Of a stretch of 12,841 nucleotides of DNA, positions 1-4,954 are shown piece after piece. A model generated the notes under the pieces. The model did not search any database and was not told where the DNA came from. It was given only the letters and a program-made list of their open reading frames with translations. Location of the stretch: assembly GCA_964342805.1 (NCBI GenBank), contig CAYFHQ010000106.1, positions 1 through 12,841 on the forward strand. Reading direction: 5' to 3'. Position numbers and translations under genes: made by a program. The DNA comes from CAYFHQ01 sp964342805 (GTDB lineage Bacteria; Bacillota; Clostridia; Peptostreptococcales; Acidaminobacteraceae). Within the stretch, counting starts at the first letter, position 1; the number at the start of each line of letters is the position of its first letter.

Positions 1-364
1 GCTTTGCGAAAAAATCCTTGTCATTGACCAGGTCCTCTGTCTGGGCCCGGTGGATGGACAGGTGGGCCTGGGCCATCCGCTTGGCCAGTAGGGCACACTG
101 GTCTGGGTTTTCCATCAGGAGTTGGGTCAAGGTGTGACCGGGTAGGTGTTCCATGAGGATACCCATCCGGCCCTCTTCTTCCACTTGGCCAAAGACCTGG
201 GGGGCCTGGGCTTTAAACTGGTTGGCCACTTGGTTGGCCAGGTACTCCCTACGGCAGAGGCTGGGGTCTAGATTCTTGTGAAAGAGCTTTACCACCTGGT
301 CACCAGCTGCATGGACGTCTGCTGTACGCCCCTTGCCAACCAGGGGGCCACTGGAATATTTCAT
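1..364 (-). CDS. Aminoglycoside phosphotransferase / choline kinase-like protein, partial (3' end outside window)
   Basis: About 121 N-terminal codons are visible; the gene runs off the left edge. The ATG at 364 follows a GGGAGG ribosome site by five A residues. The N-terminus has a glycine-rich nucleotide loop (G10-K-G-R-T-A-D-V-H18), then VVKLF with a lysine (K26) at the usual ATP-binding position, then a hinge-like MEHLPGHTL segment and an AHLSIHR helix. This is the layout of the APH/choline kinase (protein-kinase-like) fold, whose members phosphorylate small molecules. The catalytic HxD and DxD motifs would lie outside the window, so substrate and activity cannot be judged. It lies 89 bases downstream of the tetR-like gene on the same strand with no terminator with a U-tract between them, so co-transcription and control by that repressor are likely. 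A protein kinase of another subfamily remains possible. Confidence 0.72.
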   Translation of the reverse strand, partial: MKYSSGPLVGKGRTADVHAAGDQVVKLFHKNLDPSLCRREYLANQVANQFKAQAPQVFGQVEEEGRMGILMEHLPGHTLTQLLMENPDQCALLAKRMAQAHLSIHRAQTEDLVNDKDFFAK

Positions 365-392
365 TTTTTCCTCCCGTTCATTCTCGATGACT

Positions 393-451
393 ATGGACCC
401 CTTGCTAGAAGTTGGGTCCATTCCTTGCCGCCCTATCCATTGGCGGCCAAT
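393..451 (-). other. Two inverted repeats in the TetR-kinase intergenic gap
   Basis: Directly after the tetR stop is a 6-1-6 palindrome, ATTGGC-G-GCCAAT (439-451). Nearer the kinase gene is an 8-bp perfect inverted repeat, ATGGACCC/GGGTCCAT (393-400 and 414-421), with a 13-base loop that can add a CTT/AAG inner stem. Neither is followed by a U-run on the minus strand, so they do not look like terminators. They could be mRNA stability or processing hairpins, or a protein site. Confidence 0.4.
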
Positions 452-453
452 CT

Positions 454-1068
454 CTATAAGTAAGCTTCCAAAACTGTGTCAACAAATTCCCTGTAGTTGT
501 CTTGTAAAGAACTATCCCTGATTTTTGACCGGAGGGCCACTCCGTAAAAGCCAGCTTCCAGGACCCTGAATAAACGCTTGCGGTCCTCCTGGTCGGCCAC
601 AAGGACCTCGAGGCCGTCTTCTATTAAGACCCGAATACTCTTCCGCCTGACCCCGGCCTCAAAGGCCTCTGGGGAGATCAAGTAGCGCTCGATATCGGTG
701 AGTATGGGCATGTGGTAGTTTTCTTGTTTAATGAAATGGTGGAGGATTCCATTCATGACATGCTGACTATTGCCTGCTCCTCCAACCGCTTGGAAGACCC
801 TACGAATGGCGTCGATCCCCTGGAGCTTGTTCTTGCCTATTTCATAGGTCAAGAGGTAAAGCCAGGTGGAGGTGTAGTGGAGGAGGACGGACTCCTTGGA
901 TTCAAAATACTTAAAAAAGGTCACCTTGGAAATACCGATGGCGTCACAGAGGTCCTGGACCTTGAGGTGGATCAAGTCTTCTGATTCCAAGGCTTTTACA
1001 AAAACCTGTACGATTTCCATCCGTTGAAGGGTTTTCTTTTCTTCTCGCTTGCCAACTTGGGGCTTCAT
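454..1068 (-). CDS. TetR/AcrR-family transcriptional regulator
   Basis: A 204-residue protein of normal TetR length. The N-terminal DNA-binding region (about residues 12-62) contains the helix-turn-helix DLCDAIGISKVTFFKYFESKESV, with the family's conserved F-x-K-Y-F-x-x-K-E ending. The rest is a helical ligand-binding and dimerisation domain whose ligand cannot be read from sequence. I chose the ATG at 1068 because AGAGGAGG (1073-1080) lies just upstream. A longer reading from 1110 has no ribosome site, and its first codon falls inside an operator-like palindrome. The gene is followed on the same strand by a kinase-like gene. Its promoter overlaps one of three matching palindromes, so negative autoregulation is the likely mode. 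No efflux pump, the usual TetR target, is in view. Confidence 0.9.
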   Translation of the reverse strand: MKPQVGKREEKKTLQRMEIVQVFVKALESEDLIHLKVQDLCDAIGISKVTFFKYFESKESVLLHYTSTWLYLLTYEIGKNKLQGIDAIRRVFQAVGGAGNSQHVMNGILHHFIKQENYHMPILTDIERYLISPEAFEAGVRRKSIRVLIEDGLEVLVADQEDRKRLFRVLEAGFYGVALRSKIRDSSLQDNYREFVDTVLEAYL

Positions 1069-1109
1069 GGGGCCTCCTCTATCGAGAATCTGCTTACCGG
1101 GCAAATTCA

Positions 1110-1192
1110 TTTACTCGAGTTAATGATTTGTTTTCTTGTATTAAGATTAACTCAAGTTAAGTATTGTGTCAATATTCATTTACCCAAGTTAA
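1110..1192 (-). promoter_or_regulatory. Three-copy palindromic operator cluster for the TetR regulator
   Basis: Three 14-base near-palindromes share the consensus TTWACYCRAGTTAA: TTTACTCGAGTTAA (1110-1123), TTAACTCAAGTTAA (1147-1160) and TTTACCCAAGTTAA (1179-1192). Their centres are 37 and 32 bases apart. The middle copy overlaps the -10 and spacer, one copy lies upstream of the -35, and one lies in the leader downstream of the start. That arrangement fits a repressor occupying its own promoter. That the sites bind the adjacent TetR protein is inferred from position. Confidence 0.75.
1144..1172 (-). promoter_or_regulatory. Promoter of the tetR-kinase unit
   Basis: On the minus strand there is a perfect -35 TTGACA (1167-1172), a 17-base spacer and a -10 TAATCT (1144-1149). 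The start is expected near 1137, giving a leader of about 70 bases. The middle operator copy (1147-1160) covers the spacer and part of the -10. Confidence 0.75.
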
Positions 1193-1213
1193 CCTTTTTA
1201 GACCTGTTTTGCC

Positions 1214-1259
1214 TCACAAAAAGACCAGTGCCTTCCGAATGGAAGCATACACTGGTCTT
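1214..1259 (-). terminator. Rho-independent terminator downstream of the XRE gene
   Basis: Outer arms AAGACCAGTG (1221-1230) and CACTGGTCTT (1250-1259) are perfect complements, and an inner CTTCC/GGAAG stem closes a GAAT loop. Read on the minus strand, the stem is followed by a short T-run. It lies about 105 bases past the XRE stop and before the tetR promoter, so it separates the two units. The rest of 1193-1364 shows no gene. Confidence 0.7.
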
Positions 1260-1364
1260 AGTTTTGCCACTTATTTGGGTTGATTTCAATTGTATGGGGT
1301 GGTTTCGAAGATTTGGCTTCTTTCCCAGTGGTCTTTTTTGCCTTTTAAAGACTTGGCCAAAAGA

Positions 1365-2042
1365 CTAGTCCAATGAGAAGTCCACCTTCAAACATTTGCC
1401 GATCAACTTCAACTTGTGCTTGTCCACTTGTTCAGTGGGTTCTCCAGGAACACCCCGAGACAGGACGACCTTGTTGTTTTCCTTGCGGAGCCGGCGGATG
1501 ATCTTTTGATTGTTGACCTCGATCACGTAAATCCCGTTGTTTTGGATTTCCTTGGCCATAAGGACCGTCAGGACGTCTCCCCTTTCAATACGAAGGGCCT
1601 TCATGTCGTTGTTGGAGGCCTGGACAAAAAGGAGGCGGTCAATGTGGTGGCCAGCGACCTTGTTGTTTTTAATGGGCATTTCCCTTTGGCCTACAACCTT
1701 GTTTGTTTGGCAGTCAAAGACCGGATAGGTATGGAGAACACCGGCCAGGGCACTTTGCCACTGTTCATTGGGCTTGACATGGAAGGCTTGGGGCTTTTCC
1801 TTCTTCACCGGTTTTTGCTGGGCAACCTGGCGTTCTTCCTTCATGCTGGTTTCTGATTGATTTTCCAGCTTTTGACCCAGGGCCTTGAGGATTTTCTCTG
1901 CTGCTGTTTCATTGACAATTTTTTTGCCCGATTCTATCTGAAGAATATAACCGGCTGACATGCCAACTTTTTTCGCCAGTTGTTTTTCTGTTAAACCCGC
2001 TTTGAGTCTTGCTTCTCGGATTTTGATTGCTACTCTATTCAT
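1365..2042 (-). CDS. XRE-family regulator with an S24 (LexA/CI-like) domain lacking the catalytic dyad
   Basis: A 225-residue protein. Residues 6-56 are a Cro/CI-type helix-turn-helix (REARLKAGLTEKQLAKKVG, then QIESGK). A charged Lys/Gln/Glu-rich linker spans about 57-90. Residues 138-190 align with the S24 peptidase fold of LexA: VQASNNDMKALRIERGDVL matches the Ser-loop, and VIEVNNQKIIRRLRK matches the Lys-strand. The catalytic Ser position is D146 and the Lys position is R183, so self-cleavage is not expected. The domain more likely serves dimerisation or ligand sensing. The ATG at 2042 was chosen because GAGGTG ends six bases upstream; the ATG at 2048 directly abuts that site, and the ATG at 2081 has none. 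It is a single-gene unit with its own promoter and terminator. Targets are unknown. Confidence 0.85.
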   Translation of the reverse strand: MNRVAIKIREARLKAGLTEKQLAKKVGMSAGYILQIESGKKIVNETAAEKILKALGQKLENQSETSMKEERQVAQQKPVKKEKPQAFHVKPNEQWQSALAGVLHTYPVFDCQTNKVVGQREMPIKNNKVAGHHIDRLLFVQASNNDMKALRIERGDVLTVLMAKEIQNNGIYVIEVNNQKIIRRLRKENNKVVLSRGVPGEPTEQVDKHKLKLIGKCLKVDFSLD

Positions 2043-2071
2043 GGTCATCACCTCTTTTGTCTTCTTAGACC

Positions 2072-2100
2072 ATTGTACCATGTGGTGTCCTGGTTACCAA
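2072..2100 (-). promoter_or_regulatory. Promoter of the XRE gene (extended -10)
   Basis: On the minus strand TTGGTA (2095-2100) and TACAAT (2072-2077) are separated by 17 bases. A TGG directly before the -10 gives CATGGTACAAT. It lies about 30 bases before the start codon and just after the upstream terminator. Confidence 0.6.
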
Positions 2101-2164
2101 TCCCTGTCCCATTCCAGACCATTGTCGACTCCTTGATTCCGCAAGGACAAGCTAGATTCTCCCT

Positions 2165-2211
2165 ACAAAAATAGAACCCAGGGGTTAGTCGTTTCAAACC
2201 CTGGGTTCTAT
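2165..2211 (-). terminator. Rho-independent terminator of the DUF438 sensor gene
   Basis: A 13-bp perfect stem, ATAGAACCCAGGG (2171-2183) with its complement (2199-2211), is followed on the minus strand by a TTTTT-containing run. It begins about 30 bases past the sensor's stop codon. Confidence 0.88.
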
Positions 2212-2240
2212 ATCTATTATCTTTTAACTGCTTTCCTGAT

Positions 2241-4145
2241 CTATGCTTCCTTAGCTTCAATCGCTGCCACCAGGACTGCGATTAAGTCTTGGATATTCAA
2301 GTTCCCCCTACCAGCAACCATGTCCAGGGTTGCGACACCGGCCATGGTCTTGAAGAGGACTGGATTGTTGAGTTTCTTGAACTTGGGCGACAGGCCTAGG
2401 AGGACTTCCTTGGTATAGGGATAGCGCTTGACCATGTCGGCTACAGTTGTATGGGGTGTAATGCCATAGGGATTGGAAGTCGACTTTTCAGGTTCCGATT
2501 TACTTCCCTCCCCTGCAGGTATGGACGTCTCTTCCTGGCCTGGGCTTAACTCTGAATCCTGGCTTCCTGTGTCTCTTAAATTCTTCGTTTCTACTGGACT
2601 CTTGGTTTCCGCTGGCTCTTCCTGCGTATTCTGCCAGGACAGGAGCCGCTGGCTACCTTCCAGTTTGCGGAGTCTGGTGAGGTCCTGCATCATTTCCAGG
2701 ACACCCCTGAACGTGCCCTGGTCGTCCCGAACGGCTGTGTAGATGATATAGATGAACTTGTCGCCCATTTCCAACCAAAACTCAGCTTGGTCCTGTTCAC
2801 CTGCACGGAAGGCCCGAATGATTTCCTCCACCATGTGGACACTTTCCCGTGGGTGGCAGTTTTGGACATTACGACCGATGACCCCAGGGCTTCTTGGGAA
2901 GACCCTGTGTTTAGTGTCACTGTAAAAACGAACAATTTCATTTTCGTCCACAAAGGAGAGGTCGATGGACAGGTGCTTGAAGATCAGGTTGATCTGTTCC
3001 AAACTCAACTTGCCTTGGCTGACGTCCAGTTCTTCAGTGGAAGGGGTCTCTTGAAGGACGCCGTGTTTTTGTAGAAGGGCAGACAGGTCCTTCATAAGGG
3101 CCATATTCCCCTCTGGTTCTGATTTTTCTTTTTTTGTAGGACCAAATGGCGGTGGGGTGTCAATCAGGCAGTAGCCTATTTCGTCATCGCCAGACCGCAT
3201 CTGATAAAAGTCTTCTTGGTTTAACATGTCGAGAACTGTAGGATAGAGGATTTCCATTTCTTTGACCATCATGTCTTCTACCTGGTCGATCATGTCTCTT
3301 TGCATGTCAAGGAAGGCCTGGTCTTGGTCTTGGTCCAGGAGCAGGCGGCAGTCTTTGATCTGGTCTCGAATGTTGTTTTCCAGGGTCCACATGACCCGGG
3401 AAGGCTTGTCGAATCCCTTGGCTTCCAGGGCTGGGTAGATCTGATTTTGCTTGCGGGCAAAGTGGGTGTTGATCTGGGCCAGTTTTTCGTAGGCTTCCAC
3501 CCAAGGATTTTTGATGAACTTACTTGCTAATAAGCCTTCCATTCCTGCTAAAAGACTACGAATGGCCGCCACTTCGTCCATGTAGGTGCGGACCGGGTGG
3601 CCCTTTGGTACTTGGAGGTGGTCTGTTTCTAGTACCCCTTCAAAAATAGCGAATATCTCTTCAATCCGTTCAGCCAGGTCATCGTCCGTTACACCGTATT
3701 GCTGAAGGTACTGCTCTGCGATGGCGAACTCCTGGGCATTGACTGTTTTCACTTCTTGTTTCAATTGCTCATTGGCAGCTTCCTGGGTCAGGTCCCCCTT
3801 GAGATAAAGGAGCTTGATGTCCACGATGGCCTTGATTTTATCCTTGTCCACCTGGATATGTTGGCTCATTTCTATGTCGTTGAGGTCGCCGGTAACAACG
3901 GGGAAGAAGTAGGCATGGTACTCCTCTTCGCTGATTTTTTCAACAAACTTGTCCAGACCCTTGGACTCCATCATTTGATACATGGGAAAGGGTTCAAAGT
4001 CCTTAATGACATGGATTCCATGGCCCGGTTCTAGGTTTCTTAGGGCTTCCGTGACACAGTCCCTAAAGGTTTCGTGTTCTCCCCGACCATCAATGGTCGT
4101 GAAGGTAAACTGCTGTAAAATCCGGTCTTTGGTTGGGTTCTTCAT
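2241..4145 (-). CDS. DUF438 multidomain sensor (DUF2249 - DUF438/hemerythrin-like - PAS - DUF1858)
   Basis: A 634-residue cytoplasmic protein with no membrane segment or signal peptide. In order: DUF2249-like (about 14-82, HGIHVIKDFEPFPMYQMME); DUF438 helical region (about 100-172); hemerythrin-like helices (about 183-330, from HPVRTYMDE through INTHFARKQNQIYP and MWTLENNIR to KEMEILYP); PAS_10-like (about 380-492, FVDENEIVRFYSD, GRNVQNCHP, FWLEMGDKFIYI); a polar Glu/Ser/Pro/Thr linker (about 505-558); and DUF1858 (about 560-632, LSPKFKKLNNPVLF). Relatives are thought to sense redox signals, oxygen or nitric oxide through iron or heme, but the function of this family is not settled. The position usually Glu in the HYxRKE motif is Gln (Q233) here, which may weaken iron binding. 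The DUF1858 part has no cysteine. The ATG at 4145 follows AGGAAAGG. A Fur box at the promoter suggests iron-responsive expression. Confidence 0.9.
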   Translation of the reverse strand: MKNPTKDRILQQFTFTTIDGRGEHETFRDCVTEALRNLEPGHGIHVIKDFEPFPMYQMMESKGLDKFVEKISEEEYHAYFFPVVTGDLNDIEMSQHIQVDKDKIKAIVDIKLLYLKGDLTQEAANEQLKQEVKTVNAQEFAIAEQYLQQYGVTDDDLAERIEEIFAIFEGVLETDHLQVPKGHPVRTYMDEVAAIRSLLAGMEGLLASKFIKNPWVEAYEKLAQINTHFARKQNQIYPALEAKGFDKPSRVMWTLENNIRDQIKDCRLLLDQDQDQAFLDMQRDMIDQVEDMMVKEMEILYPTVLDMLNQEDFYQMRSGDDEIGYCLIDTPPPFGPTKKEKSEPEGNMALMKDLSALLQKHGVLQETPSTEELDVSQGKLSLEQINLIFKHLSIDLSFVDENEIVRFYSDTKHRVFPRSPGVIGRNVQNCHPRESVHMVEEIIRAFRAGEQDQAEFWLEMGDKFIYIIYTAVRDDQGTFRGVLEMMQDLTRLRKLEGSQRLLSWQNTQEEPAETKSPVETKNLRDTGSQDSELSPGQEETSIPAGEGSKSEPEKSTSNPYGITPHTTVADMVKRYPYTKEVLLGLSPKFKKLNNPVLFKTMAGVATLDMVAGRGNLNIQDLIAVLVAAIEAKEA

Positions 4146-4170
4146 AAGGGTGTCCTTTCCTCGTGTTCGT

Positions 4171-4185
4171 TGATAACGATTATCA
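4171..4185. promoter_or_regulatory. Fur box in the promoter of the DUF438 sensor gene
   Basis: TGATAAC-G-ATTATCA matches the Bacillus 7-1-7 Fur consensus (TGATAAT-N-ATTATCA) at all but one position. It covers roughly +3 to +17 of the predicted minus-strand transcript, a position that would block transcription when Fur is bound to iron. A related regulator such as PerR or Zur is less likely because the outer TGA/TCA matches Fur. Confidence 0.72.
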
Positions 4186-4193
4186 TTTCAATC

Positions 4194-4202
4194 AGTATAC
4201 CA
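4194..4202 (-). promoter_or_regulatory. Extended -10 promoter of the DUF438 sensor gene
   Basis: On the minus strand TGG-TATACT, in the context CATGGTATACT, lies about 50 bases before the ATG. No good -35 hexamer is visible at 16-18 bases, so the TGn extension probably compensates. Confidence 0.6.
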
Positions 4203-4329
4203 TGAACCTCCTGAGAAAACTGTGATTGAAGTTACGAAATCCTAGTATTTTTATAGGGTATAGGCAAAACACAAATGTTCCACAGTTCGTTAATAATATA
4301 ACAAAACCCTGTTGCCATCCTGATTCCTG

Positions 4330-4338
4330 TGTTATACT
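4330..4338 (+). promoter_or_regulatory. Extended -10 promoter of the leucine-rich-repeat gene
   Basis: TGT-TATACT ends 41 bases before the ATG at 4380. A TTGCCA lies upstream, but only 15 bases away, so the -35 is weak. The 4203-4373 gap holds this and the divergent sensor promoter; I see no gene or structured RNA in it. Confidence 0.5.
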
Positions 4339-4379
4339 TGACCCGTAATCCACAGTGAACCAACCAAAGGAGGTTGTCC

Positions 4380-4880
4380 ATGACGTTCTATAACAAGCAG
4401 GTACCCGACGGGACCTACTGTATAACAGGCTATAAGGGCCATGAAACCCATGTGGACTTTCCCAACACCTATACCATCACTATCATTAATGACAGTGTCT
4501 TCAAGGGACATACGGAAATTGAGTCCATGGATATTCCCGACTCTGTCACGCAAATTGGTGGTTTTGTCATTGAAGGATGTACCAACCTGAAAACCCTCAA
4601 ACTGCCCCCCAACCTACAAGACATGTGGCAGTATGCCTTCACCCGGACCAGCCTGGTTGAAATCGAAATTCCAGGTAGCGTCTATGCCATTATTCCTTTC
4701 ACATTTAATGCCTCTAAGGACCTGAAAAAGGTTGTAATCAATGAAGGCACCCGCCGGATCGACGCCTGGGCCTTTAAGGATTGTACCGGTTTAACAGATG
4801 TATATTTACCCGCATCTTTAACGGATATCAATGACAAGGCTTTCGAAGGATGTGGTGAGATCACCTTCCACAGAAGCTAA
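4380..4880 (+). CDS. Short BspA-type leucine-rich-repeat (LRR_5) protein
   Basis: A 166-residue protein built almost entirely of repeats of about 23 residues of the LRR_5/BspA (Treponema-type) family. Successive turns are seen at VFKGHTEIESMDIPDSVTQI, FVIEGCTNLKTLKLPPNL, AFTRTSLVEIEIPGSV, TFNASKDLKKVVINEGTRRI and AFKDCTGLTDVYLPASLTDI. Most relatives are long, secreted surface proteins. This one has no signal peptide, anchor or membrane segment, so a cytoplasmic binding role is more likely, with an unknown partner. The ATG at 4380 was chosen because a perfect AAAGGAGG (4366-4373) lies six bases upstream; a TTG at 4374 directly abuts that site and is rejected. It is the only plus-strand gene, divergent from the sensor gene, and forms a single-gene unit. 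Confidence 0.82.
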   Translation: MTFYNKQVPDGTYCITGYKGHETHVDFPNTYTITIINDSVFKGHTEIESMDIPDSVTQIGGFVIEGCTNLKTLKLPPNLQDMWQYAFTRTSLVEIEIPGSVYAIIPFTFNASKDLKKVVINEGTRRIDAWAFKDCTGLTDVYLPASLTDINDKAFEGCGEITFHRS

Positions 4881-4895
4881 TATTTGAATGACAGC

Positions 4896-4954
4896 AAAAC
4901 AAAAGCGTCATGTTCTTCCTACCCCCTGGGTGGAAAAACATGACGCTTGTTTTT
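4896..4954. terminator. Bidirectional terminator between convergent LRR and GGDEF genes
   Basis: A 12-bp perfect stem, AAGCGTCATGTT (4903-4914) with AACATGACGCTT (4937-4948), is flanked by an A-run on the left and a T-run on the right, so it can terminate transcripts from both sides. The stop codon of the minus-strand GGDEF gene (4953-4955) overlaps its right edge. Confidence 0.88.

Noticed and set aside
1416..1856. Plus-strand open frame of 146 codons
   Set aside because: It is a mirror frame of the XRE/S24 gene, which has a recognisable domain and a proper ribosome site.
2048..2260. Minus-strand frame of 70 codons upstream of the XRE gene
   Set aside because: It would run through the sensor gene's terminator and the XRE promoter, and has no ribosome site.
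4170..4186. FNR/CRP-type site (TTGAT-N4-ATCAA)
   Set aside because: The second half-site is not at the right spacing; the same bases fit a Fur box far better.
4203..4373. Riboswitch or structured leader in the divergent promoter gap
   Set aside because: Only short, imperfect complementary pieces were seen, with no recognisable aptamer or terminator pair before either gene.
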